DNA of 64,000 bases from positions 279,063 through 343,062 of the forward strand of contig NZ_CDME01000006.1 of the NCBI RefSeq assembly GCF_000826545.1, given 5' to 3'. Below, piece by piece: positions 1 to 8,579 of the stretch. The DNA comes from Kibdelosporangium sp. MJ126-NF4 (GTDB lineage Bacteria > Actinomycetota > Actinomycetes > Mycobacteriales > Pseudonocardiaceae). A program made the translations under genes and the position numbers. The notes beneath the pieces are model-generated. The model was not told the DNA's origin, did no database searches, and saw nothing but the letters and a program-made list of their open reading frames with translations. Within the stretch, counting starts at the first letter, position 1. Each line of letters begins with the position of its first letter.

Positions 1-1
1 T

Positions 2-925
2 CTTGCCAACGTGGCCAAGGCCGCGATCGAGTCGGGCATCCCGGCCAACATCGGCCGCGAGAAGGCACCGCTCGAGAAGCCGCTCGACCTGAACATCGCC
101 ATCGGCGGTGGCCGGTTCACGGCCAGGCCGATCGACATGGCAGGGGCGTACGCGACCTTCGCCGCCAACGGCGCCAAGCGGACCCCGCACGTCGTCGCCA
201 AGATGACCGACCCGAACAACGGCGACACCGTCATCTACGACGGTGACCAGTCAATGGGCGCGCCGAAACCCGCGTTCAGCCCGACCGACCCCACTGAGAA
301 CGCCAAGATCGCCAGGAACGTGACCGAGTCGCTGATCCCGGTGATCAACACCACCAAGAACGGCGCGTTCAAGTGCATCGAGGGTCGCGACTGCGCGGGT
401 AAGACCGGTACGCACGGTTGCGCCGAGGTTCCGAACAAGACCAAGTCCTCGGACAACTGCGCGGCCTGGATGGTGGGCTACTCACCGCAGATCTCCGCCT
501 CCGTGTGGGTCGGCTCGGACGACAACTCGGCGCTGCGCAACAAGCAAAAAGGGGCCATCTTCGGCAGCGGGCTGCCGTCGGAGATCTGGAAGAAGTTCAT
601 GGACTCCTACCTCAAGGGCAAGCCCAAGGCGGACTTCGGTAAGTACGTGCCGATCGGCCTGTCGCCGCAGCAGGCGCAGACCGAGACGAAGCAGACGGAC
701 GACAACACCAAGAACAACAACACCCCCACCACCTCGACGACCTCGAACCCGCCGTCGCAGCCCCAAACCCCCACCGATACACCCGACCAGACCACCACAT
801 CCAGCAAGACGAAGACCAACACCCAGCCAGGCGGCGGCTACCCTTGTCCTGGTGGTGGTCGCCCGACTTGCGGACCCACACCGACGATCGGTGATCCCAA
901 CAACGACTTCCGGACGGATGGTTAG
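2..925 (+). CDS. ponA: Class A penicillin-binding protein, C-terminal part (5' end outside window)
   Basis: This is the 3' end of a bifunctional peptidoglycan glycosyltransferase/transpeptidase, which polymerises lipid II and cross-links stem peptides outside the membrane. The frame is open from base 2, so the true start lies upstream. The visible part is the end of the transpeptidase domain: a stretch around positions 80-180 (AIGGGRFTARPIDMAGAYAT) typical of PBP1a-like enzymes, then the KTG box as AGKTGT near 397-414. The domain is followed by a low-complexity tail (from about 670) rich in Thr, Pro, Asn and Gln, as in actinobacterial PonA proteins, where it spans or contacts the wall. The catalytic SxxK and SxN motifs are expected upstream. 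The next gene begins 38 bases later on the same strand, the usual ponA/GT87 pairing. Confidence 0.9.
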   Translation, partial: LANVAKAAIESGIPANIGREKAPLEKPLDLNIAIGGGRFTARPIDMAGAYATFAANGAKRTPHVVAKMTDPNNGDTVIYDGDQSMGAPKPAFSPTDPTENAKIARNVTESLIPVINTTKNGAFKCIEGRDCAGKTGTHGCAEVPNKTKSSDNCAAWMVGYSPQISASVWVGSDDNSALRNKQKGAIFGSGLPSEIWKKFMDSYLKGKPKADFGKYVPIGLSPQQAQTETKQTDDNTKNNNTPTTSTTSNPPSQPQTPTDTPDQTTTSSKTKTNTQPGGGYPCPGGGRPTCGPTPTIGDPNNDFRTDG

Positions 926-963
926 CCCGCGCCCCAAGATCCGAGCCACGTAGCATCTCGCGC

Positions 964-2484
964 GTGCAGCCCGAAGAAACCGGTGACACCGACTCGCTCG
1001 CTCCCAGCGAGCGAGTCGCACCCACCCGTACCGGACCGCTGGCCAAGAGCTCGGCGGCGACCATCGGCGGTCCGCTCGGGAAGCACGCGCAGGTCGGCAG
1101 ACAGTGGTTCTGGACGCCGCTGCGAATCGCGTTCCTGATCGGTGTGCTCGCGCTGACCGTGAGCTGGTTCGGCAAGGCGGGCTGCATCCAGCAGTACACC
1201 AACGAGCAGGGCCAGTTCGAACTCGACTGGCGGACCGCGCGGCCGTACATCGCGATGTGCTACTCGGACGTCGTCCCGCTGTACACCGCCGAGCAACTCG
1301 ACAAGCCGGACACGTTCCCGTACAAGACGAGCTGGATCGACGACGAGGGCAAACCGACCCAGCAGACCCGGTACATGGAGTATCCGGTGGTCACCGGGCT
1401 GTTCCAGTGGGTCAACGCGAAGCTCACCGCGGGCTGGCTCGACCTCGGGCTGGCGTCCGCGATCCCGGTCGCGATCTACTTCAACATCACAGCCTTCTGG
1501 CTGGCGCTGGCCTGGCTCATCACGCTCTGGGCGACCATGCGCACCGCGCGCCGACGACCGTGGGACGCCTTGCTCGTCGCGGCGTCACCACTGGTTCTGG
1601 TGCACGCGTTCACCAACTTCGACGCGCTGGCCACGGCCGCTGCCGCCGCCGGGATCCTGGCGTGGGCACGGCGAAAACCGGTGCTCGCCGGTGTCCTCAT
1701 CGGACTGGGAGCCGCCGCCAAGTTCTATCCCTTGTTCCTGCTCGGCGCGTTGTTCGTGCTCTGCCTACGAGCCGGGAAACTGCGCGAATGGCAACGAACG
1801 ACCGTTGCCGCGCTCGCCGCGTGGCTCGTGGTGAACGTGCCCATCGCGTGGCAGTACCCGGCTGGTTGGTGGGAGTTCTTCCGCCGCAACACAGCGCGAG
1901 CGGCCGACACGGACTCGATCTACAACGTGATCACCGAGTTCACCGGCTGGCCGGGCTTCGACGGAGCGCTCGGCCCATGGCAGCCGCCGACTGTGCTCAA
2001 CACGGTGACCGCGGTGCTGTTCCTGGTCGCGTGTGCCGCAGTCGGCTGGATGGCGCTGTCCGCGCCGACCCGGCCGCGGCTGGCACAACTCGGGTTCCTG
2101 CTGGTCGCCGCGTTCCTGGTGATCAACAAGGTGTGGAGCCCGCAGTACTCGCTGTGGCTCGTCCCGCTCGCCGTGCTCGCCCTGCCGCGGTGGAAGATCC
2201 TGCTGGCGTGGATGACCGTCGACGCACTGGTCTGGGTGCCGCGGATGATGTACTACCTCGGCGTCGACCACAAAGGCCTGCCGGTCGAGTGGTTCCTCGG
2301 CACGGTGCTCGTGCGTGACCTCGTGGTGGTCGCCCTGTGCGCGCTGGTGGTCTACGAGATCTACCGCCCCGAGCGCGACCTGGTCCGCCAGTTCGGTGAC
2401 GACGACCCCGCCGGTGGCGTACTCGACGGGGCCGACGACAAGTTCCTGCTCAGAGCAGGTCGAGTGGTACCGATTCGCCCATAG
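964..2484 (+). CDS. GT87 (DUF2029) family integral membrane glycosyltransferase
   Basis: A 506-aa polytopic membrane protein of the GT87 family, whose characterised mycobacterial members are polyprenyl-phosphate-dependent mannosyltransferases acting in cell-envelope glycan synthesis. After a hydrophilic N-terminus of about 45 residues come many hydrophobic helices (FLIGVLALTVSWF, VAIYFNITAFWLALAWLITL, others). The family's loop YMEYPVVTGLFQW and the late motif NKVWSPQYSLWLVPL are both present. The GTG start has no clear Shine-Dalgarno, but TAGCAT at 951-956 fits an actinobacterial -10 box 7 nt upstream, so the message may be leaderless. It follows ponA, and a paralogue lies on the opposite strand at 3728-5203. 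Its last 35 bases overlap the convergent SGNH hydrolase gene. The acceptor is not visible from sequence. Confidence 0.85.
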   Translation: MQPEETGDTDSLAPSERVAPTRTGPLAKSSAATIGGPLGKHAQVGRQWFWTPLRIAFLIGVLALTVSWFGKAGCIQQYTNEQGQFELDWRTARPYIAMCYSDVVPLYTAEQLDKPDTFPYKTSWIDDEGKPTQQTRYMEYPVVTGLFQWVNAKLTAGWLDLGLASAIPVAIYFNITAFWLALAWLITLWATMRTARRRPWDALLVAASPLVLVHAFTNFDALATAAAAAGILAWARRKPVLAGVLIGLGAAAKFYPLFLLGALFVLCLRAGKLREWQRTTVAALAAWLVVNVPIAWQYPAGWWEFFRRNTARAADTDSIYNVITEFTGWPGFDGALGPWQPPTVLNTVTAVLFLVACAAVGWMALSAPTRPRLAQLGFLLVAAFLVINKVWSPQYSLWLVPLAVLALPRWKILLAWMTVDALVWVPRMMYYLGVDHKGLPVEWFLGTVLVRDLVVVALCALVVYEIYRPERDLVRQFGDDDPAGGVLDGADDKFLLRAGRVVPIRP

Positions 2485-3649
2485 CCCGCAGCCCGGCGTC
2501 GTTGGGGTGCAGGTGGTCGCCGGTGTCGAACTCCGGCTTGATCCGCAGCGGGTCCTGCGGGTCACGGGCCGCCGCGTCGAAGTCGACAACGCCGTCGAAC
2601 GCGCCGCCGGTCCGGATGAACGTGTTCACCGCCTGCCGGGTGGCTTCGAGGGTCTCGCTCCACGCGCCCCAGCCCTTGAACGGGGTGATCGTGCCGCCGA
2701 CCACGCGGATCCCGCGAGCCCGCGCCTGCGCGATGATCTGCTTGTAGGCGGCGATCAGCTGCGCCGGATCGGTCTGGTGCGGAGTCTGCTGCAGGTCGTT
2801 CACGCCCTCGAGCACGATCAGCGTCCGCACCCCGCCGAGGCTCAGCACGTCCTGGTCCAGCCGGGCCAGCGCGTTGCGACCGGCGCCGCCGCCGTCCAGC
2901 AGCAGCCGGTTGCCGCTGATCCCGGCGTTGATCACGCCCAGCCTGCGCTGCGAGTTCTTCAGACGGTCGGCCAGCACGTCCGGCCAGCGCCGGTTCGTAC
3001 CCGCGGTCGAGCCGACGCCGTCGGTGATCGAGTCGCCGAGCGTGACCACCGAGGCGGTCGCGGGCGAGCCCTGCACGTCGACTCCGCTGACGTAGTGCCA
3101 GACGTGGGTCTGTTCGTTGTACGGCGTGCCCGACTCGTCTGTCGTGAAGTTGCCCGTGCGGTTGAAGAACGAGGTCTGCAGCGCAGCCGGGTGGTAGGTG
3201 ACCGGGCCGGACGGCGTCGGCACGTAGGTCGTGACGAGCAGGTCCGAGTCCTCCGGCACACGCAGCGTCGTCGGATCGGTCAACACCTCGGCGCCCGGCG
3301 GCACGGTCACCGTCTGCGAACCGCCGAACTTCAGCGTTCGCACGCTGCCGGGCACCGCGCGCGAGCTGTTCGGCTCCGCCGCGACCGCGACCGTGACCTG
3401 TCCCAACTGCAAGGGTTTCGTGCCGAACGTGTTCGACAGGCGCACACGGACGACACCACCACCGACGCTGGTGTGCACCACGTTGCGGATGGAGAAGTTC
3501 GGGTAGCCGTTGTCGGTGTTGGGCACACCCGTCGCGGGCGACGCCGCCCACGTGCCGATCCACCCACCAGGAGTCTGGGCACCGCTGGACGTCGCCACCA
3601 GCGCGATCGTCGCGGTGGCCGCCATGCCCACAGCCAGCAGTCGTCTCAT
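2450..3649 (-). CDS. Secreted SGNH/GDSL-family hydrolase
   Basis: A 399-aa exported esterase/lipase-type hydrolase. A signal peptide runs to about residue 24 (MRRLLAVGMAATATIALVAT, then SSGAQ). The family blocks are in order in the C-terminal half: LGDSITDG with the nucleophile Ser207, block II NAGISGNR (Gly243), block III EGVNDL (Asn284), and block V DHLHP with Asp378 and His381. The N-terminal half (residues 30-190) looks like a beta-sandwich of the kind found in two-domain actinobacterial SGNH esterases. The start was set at the ATG that begins the signal peptide; the frame is open 18 codons further upstream. It converges on the GT87 gene with a 35-bp overlap. The substrate is unknown; acyl groups on cell-wall or environmental polysaccharide are possible. 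Confidence 0.88.
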   Translation of the reverse strand: MRRLLAVGMAATATIALVATSSGAQTPGGWIGTWAASPATGVPNTDNGYPNFSIRNVVHTSVGGGVVRVRLSNTFGTKPLQLGQVTVAVAAEPNSSRAVPGSVRTLKFGGSQTVTVPPGAEVLTDPTTLRVPEDSDLLVTTYVPTPSGPVTYHPAALQTSFFNRTGNFTTDESGTPYNEQTHVWHYVSGVDVQGSPATASVVTLGDSITDGVGSTAGTNRRWPDVLADRLKNSQRRLGVINAGISGNRLLLDGGGAGRNALARLDQDVLSLGGVRTLIVLEGVNDLQQTPHQTDPAQLIAAYKQIIAQARARGIRVVGGTITPFKGWGAWSETLEATRQAVNTFIRTGGAFDGVVDFDAAARDPQDPLRIKPEFDTGDHLHPNDAGLRAMGESVPLDLL

Positions 3650-3727
3650 TCGATCAACGTGCTCGCCCCGATGATCTCGGGGCCACCGCCAATCGGCTGA
3701 CAAAGTGCCGTGCGGGAGACAGCCGTC

Positions 3728-5203
3728 CTAACTGAGCGTCGCGGGTCGCCGCACGCCGGGCAGGAAATCGTCCGGCACCGGATCGTCATCCACGGTGGAC
3801 CTGGCGTTCAGGAACGCGACGAACAGGCCGACCAGCAGCGCGGCCCTGCCCCACACGCCGATCATCACGGCCTGTGCGGTGAACCCGTCGTAGATCGTGG
3901 TGGCCTTGTTGATGTCGATCGCGTGGTACCACTTGAAGATCCCGACACCCATCGCGAAGTCCGCGATGTAGTACGAGATCGCCCAGCCGAGATGGATCCG
4001 CAGCAGCACGAACATCGGCACCAGCCACAGCGTGTACTGCGGCGAGTGGACCTTGTGCAGCAACAGGAATCCGCACAGCATCGCGGCGGACACCGCGATC
4101 CACGGGTACGTCCCGTCCTGCTTGTACCGCCGCCAGCCGAGATACAGCGCCAACGCGAACGAGGCGAGCACCAGGATCGGCGACCACAGCGTGACCATGT
4201 CCTGGAAGTCGGCGTTCTTCGGATCCGACTCCGGCCGGAAACCCCAGAACCAGAACGAGTTCGTGGTGATGTCGGCCTGCCGCAGTCCCTGGAACGTGAA
4301 CGACGCCTTCCAGCCCTCGAACCCGGCCAGTGCGAACGGCAGGTTCACCAGCACCGCCGTCAGCAGCGCCACCCACGCGACCTGCGCCATGCCCTTGACG
4401 TTGTAGCGCTTGCCGTCCGGCAGTTCCCGGCCCGCTCTGCCGCCGGTCAGCACGTACAGCATCAACGGCATCACGAAGATCGCCGGATACAGTTTGAACG
4501 CGAAGCCGAGACCGAGCAGCACCGAGGCGAACGTCGCGCGTTCCATCAACGGTCGACTCGCACCGGCCTTGCCCCAGCCGCGGTGCAACACGTACACGGC
4601 CGCGACCGCGCACAGCACAACCGGCAGTTCCCAGTTGTGGAACGCGTACAGCACAAGCGGTGGGCCGATGCTCCACAGCAACGCACGCCACCGGGACAGC
4701 TTGCCGAGCATCCACGCGGTGAGCAGGCCGAACGGTGCCATCAGGATCGCCGAACCAAGCAGGAACCCCGCGTCGGTGTCGGCGAACAGCGCACCGAGCC
4801 AGATCATCACGCCGGTGAGCACCGGGTACTCGACCGTGCCGCCGCTCAACTCACCCTTGGCGTTGATGCCACCGTGCACGTACGGGAAGACGTGCTTGTC
4901 GATGTCCCGGCCCACCCACAGGTACTGGATGTCCGAGTAGCAGGCGTCGTTGCGCGCCCGCTGCGTGTACTCAGGCTCGCTGCGGCCCCACTTGTCGAAG
5001 TTCGGGCCGGTGCACCTGTCCTTGTTGGCGAACCCGAGCACCAGGGCCACACCGCACAGGAACACCGTCAACGCGAGGGCGAACCCGCCGAACCGCACGA
5101 CCTTTCCGGACAGCCGTGCCGTGGATGCCGGTTCGCCCGCTGCCTGCTGGCCCACCGACCTCTCCGCCTCCTCGGACACCTGACCCGGACTCACACGGAT
5201 CAC
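3728..5203 (-). CDS. GT87 (DUF2029) family integral membrane glycosyltransferase, second paralogue
   Basis: A 491-aa polytopic protein with the same architecture as the gene at 964-2484: a hydrophilic N-terminus of about 35 residues, a first membrane helix (FGGFALALTVFLCGVALVLG), an extracytoplasmic loop with GGTVEYPVLTGVMIW, then about ten further helices and the signature HKVHSPQYTLWLVPMFVLL. The paralogues share DACYSD/MCYSD-type and YPVLTG/YPVVTG motifs, so both are likely polyprenyl-phosphate sugar-dependent transferases of envelope assembly. It starts with ATG inside the stop of the upstream endonuclease IV gene (4-bp overlap), so the two are translationally coupled. Acceptor and sugar cannot be told from sequence. 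Confidence 0.82.
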   Translation of the reverse strand: MIRVSPGQVSEEAERSVGQQAAGEPASTARLSGKVVRFGGFALALTVFLCGVALVLGFANKDRCTGPNFDKWGRSEPEYTQRARNDACYSDIQYLWVGRDIDKHVFPYVHGGINAKGELSGGTVEYPVLTGVMIWLGALFADTDAGFLLGSAILMAPFGLLTAWMLGKLSRWRALLWSIGPPLVLYAFHNWELPVVLCAVAAVYVLHRGWGKAGASRPLMERATFASVLLGLGFAFKLYPAIFVMPLMLYVLTGGRAGRELPDGKRYNVKGMAQVAWVALLTAVLVNLPFALAGFEGWKASFTFQGLRQADITTNSFWFWGFRPESDPKNADFQDMVTLWSPILVLASFALALYLGWRRYKQDGTYPWIAVSAAMLCGFLLLHKVHSPQYTLWLVPMFVLLRIHLGWAISYYIADFAMGVGIFKWYHAIDINKATTIYDGFTAQAVMIGVWGRAALLVGLFVAFLNARSTVDDDPVPDDFLPGVRRPATLS

Positions 5204-5970
5204 CCACCAAGCGCCTGGCGGAGGAAAGCGATGTCCTCCGCCTGGCCGTCGGACGGTGTCTCGACCACGACCGGGGCCCCGGCCGCGGCGACCACCGCCG
5301 CGAGCACCTCGGGGTCGATGGTGCCAGTACTGATGTTCGCGTGCCGATCACGTGACGAGGCGAACTCGTCCCGTGAGTTGTTCAGATGCACCAGATCGAT
5401 CCGCCCGGTGATCGCCTTGACCCTGTCGACGATGCCGACCAGCTCCTCACCCGCGGCGAACGCGTGGCACGTGTCCAGGCAGAACCCCGCGCCGAACTCG
5501 CCGACCGCGTCCCACAGTCTGGCGAGCATGTCGAACCGGCGGGCCATCGCGTTGTCGCCGCCCGCGGTGTTCTCGATCAGGATCGGCAGCGGGAAGCCGC
5601 CGTCCTTGGCCTGCCGCTCGAAGAACTTCCGCCAGTTGTCGACGCCGTCGGTCGGATCCTCACCCCTGGTGACGTGCCCACCGTGCACGACCAGGCCTTT
5701 CGCACCGATCGCAGCGGCGCCCTCGGCGTGCTGCGTCACGGTCTTGCGGGAGGGGATACGGATCCGGTTGTTCATCGACGCGATGTTCACCGGGTACGGC
5801 GAGTGCACGAAGACATCGAGGTCAGTGGCCCTAAGCGCCTCAGCCTGCGGGTGCTCAGGCGGCTTCTTCCAGGACTGCGGATCGGCCAGGAAGAACTGCA
5901 CCACCTCGGCGCCACGTTCTCGCGCGGCGGCGAGCGGATCGTCGTCGCGGACATGGGCACCTATTCGCAT
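5200..5970 (-). CDS. nfo: Endonuclease IV (apurinic/apyrimidinic endonuclease)
   Basis: A 256-aa TIM-barrel metal-dependent AP endonuclease, which cuts 5' to abasic sites in base-excision repair. It begins MRIGAHV, as the family does. The metal-site segments are recognisable: FVHSPYPVNIAS, the VVHGGH strand, the glutamate of PILIENTAGG, CLDTCHAFAAG, and the late VHLNNSRDEFASSRDRHANI with its metal-binding His/Asp residues. The length is slightly below the usual 270-285 residues but no core motif is missing. It is the first gene of a two-gene minus-strand unit, overlapping the downstream GT87 gene by ATGA. The pairing of Nfo with this GT87 gene appears to be positional rather than functional. 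Confidence 0.9.
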   Translation of the reverse strand: MRIGAHVRDDDPLAAARERGAEVVQFFLADPQSWKKPPEHPQAEALRATDLDVFVHSPYPVNIASMNNRIRIPSRKTVTQHAEGAAAIGAKGLVVHGGHVTRGEDPTDGVDNWRKFFERQAKDGGFPLPILIENTAGGDNAMARRFDMLARLWDAVGEFGAGFCLDTCHAFAAGEELVGIVDRVKAITGRIDLVHLNNSRDEFASSRDRHANISTGTIDPEVLAAVVAAAGAPVVVETPSDGQAEDIAFLRQALGG

Positions 5971-6172
5971 GGCCTGCGAGCGTAGTCGGCCTTCATTGGC
6001 AAACGAGCCGGTGGTAGGCCTGCCTGTGACGTACTACTCCACCTGGCCGAAGATCCCAGGACCAGCCACTGATACCGACGTGTGGGTGATTCATGGTGGT
6101 TGGCGTCACCATCGGCGCGTACTGTCGTTTCAATCCGTAGAGGCTACTCGCCGGTACGACGGAGGACTGGAT

Positions 6173-7177
6173 ATGCGACTCGCCAAACGACTGGCCGCCG
6201 CGTTCGTGGTTGCCATTGTCGTGTTGACGAGCAGCTTGCTCGGCGGGGGCACCGCGGTCGCGGCGACTCCCGTGGTGATCGGCAGCTGCGCGGCCACCGT
6301 CCAGGGTGCTCCTGGCACGCCGATCCAGCTCAAACCCGGTGCGGTGCTCGAGCCCGTCGTGAACATCGTCAAGGCGCTCGACCCGCTGAACCTGATCACC
6401 CCGACCGTGCGGTCGGTGTTCGCGGCACTGCCGCCCATCCCGATCGGCGCCGTCCCGGTCGGCGGCGGCTTCATCACCGCCGGTCAGATCGCCACCGGCG
6501 TGATCAAGGAGCTCACCAAGATCCCGCTGGTCGGCCCGATCATCGGCGGCGTGGCCAAGGGCGTGCAGGACGCGCTCGCGGGCGTGTGCGGCGTGACCGT
6601 GCAGGTCGCCAACACCGCAGCGGCCCAGGCCCAGGACAACACCGCAGCGCTGGCGCAGCAGGCCAACGAGGCCGCCAAGTCGCTCATCCCCGGTGCCAAC
6701 AAGGGCACGAACCCCGGCACAGGCAAGCCGGGCGGCGGTGGCCAGACCGGCAAGCCGGGCAACGGTGGCAGCAACACGGGCGGCGGTACCCCGCCGGTGG
6801 CCCAGCAGCCCACCACGCTGCCAGTGCTCGGCGGTCTTCCCGCCGGTCGGCCGTTGGACGGCTGGAGCGGCCTGAACACCGGCCGTTCGCCGATGACCGA
6901 CTACAGCACGATCCCGTTCGCCCAGGCCGGGCTGTACGCGCCGTCGCCCGCCGTCAAGTACGGCTCCGGGGTGCCCGGCTACAGCCCGCAGTTCGGCATC
7001 CTCGGTGTGGACAACCCGCCCAACGACGGCGTCCAGGCCGCCGGGCACGCGGAGGCGATCCGAGGCACGTCCGGGCGCAACGACATCGACGTGTCCGTGC
7101 TGCTCGCGGTGCTCGCGCTGTCCGGTGTGACCGCTGCTCTCGTGCGAACATGGGTCCTGCGCAAAGCAGCGGTGTAG
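6173..7177 (+). CDS. Secreted, C-terminally membrane-anchored protein of unknown function
   Basis: A 334-aa exported protein that I do not recognise as a characterised family. It starts at the ATG at 6173 behind GGAGGA (6161-6166), although the frame is open far upstream. A signal peptide (MRLAKRLAAAFVVAIVVLTS, then AVAA) is followed by a hydrophobic helical domain with two cysteines (GSCAAT and GVCGVT), then a Gly/Asn/Lys/Pro-rich linker from about residue 175 (NPGTGKPGGGGQTGKPGNGG). A tail region contains PFAQAGLYAP and a C-terminal membrane helix (VLLAVLALSGVTAALVRTWV) ends in RKAAV. The pattern of signal peptide, linker and C-terminal anchor suggests a protein displayed on the outer face of the membrane. 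It lies between nfo and the rpsF operon; no operon partner is apparent. Confidence 0.75.
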   Translation: MRLAKRLAAAFVVAIVVLTSSLLGGGTAVAATPVVIGSCAATVQGAPGTPIQLKPGAVLEPVVNIVKALDPLNLITPTVRSVFAALPPIPIGAVPVGGGFITAGQIATGVIKELTKIPLVGPIIGGVAKGVQDALAGVCGVTVQVANTAAAQAQDNTAALAQQANEAAKSLIPGANKGTNPGTGKPGGGGQTGKPGNGGSNTGGGTPPVAQQPTTLPVLGGLPAGRPLDGWSGLNTGRSPMTDYSTIPFAQAGLYAPSPAVKYGSGVPGYSPQFGILGVDNPPNDGVQAAGHAEAIRGTSGRNDIDVSVLLAVLALSGVTAALVRTWVLRKAAV

Positions 7178-7347
7178 AACTGCCCTCGCTCCGCTCGGGC
7201 GGGCTTTGTCGCCGGAAGCCGGTCATTTCCACCCCGCCCCACGCAACCGACATCTTCGCTTCGGCCTGCTTGCCAGCTGGGCTGGGGCGATATCGGGCGC
7301 GTTGCGGTGCGTAAACGACCGGCGCGACAAAGCCGTGTGTAGCGTCC

Positions 7348-7356
7348 TGTTACCCT
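7348..7356 (+). promoter_or_regulatory. Candidate extended -10 promoter of the rpsF operon
   Basis: TGTTACCCT fits an extended -10 (TGn-TAnnnT). No convincing -35 is visible at the expected distance. It would start a transcript just upstream of the base-paired rpsF leader at 7371-7412. Confidence 0.35.
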
Positions 7357-7370
7357 GTCTTGCCGTAGAC

Positions 7371-7412
7371 CCTCCTGCCATGGAACGACCATGGCCGCGA
7401 GTCCACAGGAGG
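7371..7412 (+). promoter_or_regulatory. rpsF leader hairpin that can sequester the Shine-Dalgarno (S6:S18-type leader)
   Basis: CCTCCTG (7371-7377) is the exact complement of CAGGAGG (7406-7412), which contains the rpsF Shine-Dalgarno. Inside this pair, CCATGG (7378-7383) pairs with CCATGG (7389-7394) across the loop AACGA. The 3' side carries an 11-nt bulge, CCGCGAGTCCA (7395-7405), starting with CCG. A leader in front of rpsF with a CCG-bearing bulge recognised by the S6:S18 complex is a known bacterial autoregulatory RNA. The layout here fits that model, but the assignment is by inspection, not by a covariance search. Confidence 0.6.
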
Positions 7413-7424
7413 TGAGTGGTCTTC

Positions 7425-7736
7425 ATGCGTCATTACGAAGTAATGATCATCCTCGATCCCAGCACCGACGAGCGCAACGTGCAGCCGTCGCTGGAGAACT
7501 ACCTCAACGTGATCCGCAACTCCGGCGGTTCGGTTGAGAAGGTCGAGGTCTGGGGCAAGCGCAGGCTCTCGTTCGAGATCAACAAGCACGCCGAGGGCAT
7601 CTACGCGGTGCTCGACGTGAACGCCGAGCCCGACGCGGTGAAAGAGATGGACCGCCAGCTCTCACTGTCCGAGTCGATCCTGCGCACCAAGGTGCTGCGC
7701 CGCGTCGACAAGAAGCGTCCGGCCGCTCGGGCCTGA
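7425..7736 (+). CDS. rpsF: 30S ribosomal protein S6
   Basis: A 103-aa small-subunit protein that binds 16S rRNA in the platform together with S18. The typical S6 N-terminus [12 protein letters not shown] and the conserved [27 protein letters not shown] core are present. The ATG at 7425 is preferred over the GTG at 7416 because AGGAGGTGA (7408-7415) is well spaced from it and because S6 proteins begin at this point. It is the first gene of rpsF-ssb-rpsR-rplI and is probably autoregulated through the leader hairpin directly upstream. Confidence 0.97.
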   Translation: MRHYEVMIILDPSTDERNVQPSLENYLNVIRNSGGSVEKVEVWGKRRLSFEINKHAEGIYAVLDVNAEPDAVKEMDRQLSLSESILRTKVLRRVDKKRPAARA

Positions 7737-7762
7737 TCTCCAACCTCAGCTAGGGAGCCGAT

Positions 7763-8296
7763 ATGGCAGGCGACACGATCCTCACGGTCGTCGGCAACCT
7801 GACCGCCGACCCGGAACTGCGGTTCACCTCGTCCGGTGCGGCCGTTGCCAGCTTCACGGTGGCCTCGACGCCGCGCATGTTCGACCGTCAGACCAATGAG
7901 TGGAAAGACGGCGAAGCACTGTTCATGCGGTGCAGCATCTGGCGCCAGGCGGCCGAGAACGTGGCCGAGTCCCTCACCCGCGGTGCGCGAGTGGTGGTGA
8001 CCGGCAGGCTCAAGCAGCGGTCCTACGACACCCGTGAGGGCGAGAAGCGAACCGTCATCGAGCTCGAGGTCGACGAGGTCGGTCCCTCGCTGAAGTACGC
8101 GACCGCGAAGGTCAACCGTGTCAGCCGTGGTGAAGGCGGCGGCGGTGGATTCGGTGGCGGTGGCGGCGGCAACAGCGGTGGCGGCGGCGGAAACCGCCAG
8201 GCCCCTCCGTCCGACGACCCGTGGGGCTCCGCGCCTCCGGCGGGTGGTGGCGGCGGTGGCGGTGGCGGCGGCTTCTCCGACGAACCGCCTTTCTAA
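7763..8296 (+). CDS. ssb: Single-stranded DNA-binding protein
   Basis: A 177-aa SSB that coats single-stranded DNA during replication and repair. The OB-fold occupies roughly residues 1-115 ([20 protein letters not shown], then [20 protein letters not shown]). A flexible Gly-rich linker with long glycine runs follows from about residue 125. The acidic C-terminal tip ends DEPPF, the peptide that recruits replication and repair partners (usually DDxPF). It begins at an ATG behind AGGGAG. It sits between rpsF and rpsR, as is general in actinobacteria and firmicutes, coupling SSB supply to ribosomal protein expression. The glycine tract has a strong run of GGC/GGT codons prone to length variation. 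Confidence 0.97.
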   Translation: MAGDTILTVVGNLTADPELRFTSSGAAVASFTVASTPRMFDRQTNEWKDGEALFMRCSIWRQAAENVAESLTRGARVVVTGRLKQRSYDTREGEKRTVIELEVDEVGPSLKYATAKVNRVSRGEGGGGGFGGGGGGNSGGGGGNRQAPPSDDPWGSAPPAGGGGGGGGGGFSDEPPF

Positions 8297-8323
8297 CCCC
8301 CAGACCTCTCAGGAGTAGTTCTC

Positions 8324-8566
8324 GTGGCAAAGCCACCCATTCGCAAGCCGAAGAAGAAGGTCTGCGCGTTCTGCAAGAAGGACGCCGTGGACACGGTGAT
8401 CGACTACAAGGACACCGCGCTGCTGCGCAAGTTCATCTCCGACCGCGGCAAGATCCGCGCCCGTCGCGTGACTGGCAACTGCAGCCAGCACCAGCGTGAC
8501 GTCGCCATCGCGGTGAAGAACTCGCGCGAGATGGCGCTGCTGCCCTACACGTCGACCGCGCGCTGA
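8324..8566 (+). CDS. rpsR: 30S ribosomal protein S18, zinc-binding (C+) form
   Basis: An 80-aa ribosomal protein that pairs with S6 on the platform. It has Cys14, Cys17, Cys53 and His56 (VCAFC and GNCSQH), so it is the cysteine-containing type expected to bind zinc. Actinobacteria often also carry a cysteine-free S18 paralogue used under zinc starvation, which is not in this window. GTG start behind AGGAG (8311-8315). Third gene of the rpsF operon. Confidence 0.96.
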   Translation: MAKPPIRKPKKKVCAFCKKDAVDTVIDYKDTALLRKFISDRGKIRARRVTGNCSQHQRDVAIAVKNSREMALLPYTSTAR

Positions 8567-8579
8567 TCGGAGCACTGAG

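Noticed and set aside
3710..7177. A 1155-codon open frame on the plus strand
   Set aside because: Only its end (from 6173) is a real gene. The rest runs antisense through the GT87 and nfo genes with no family resemblance; long antisense frames are normal in high-GC DNA.
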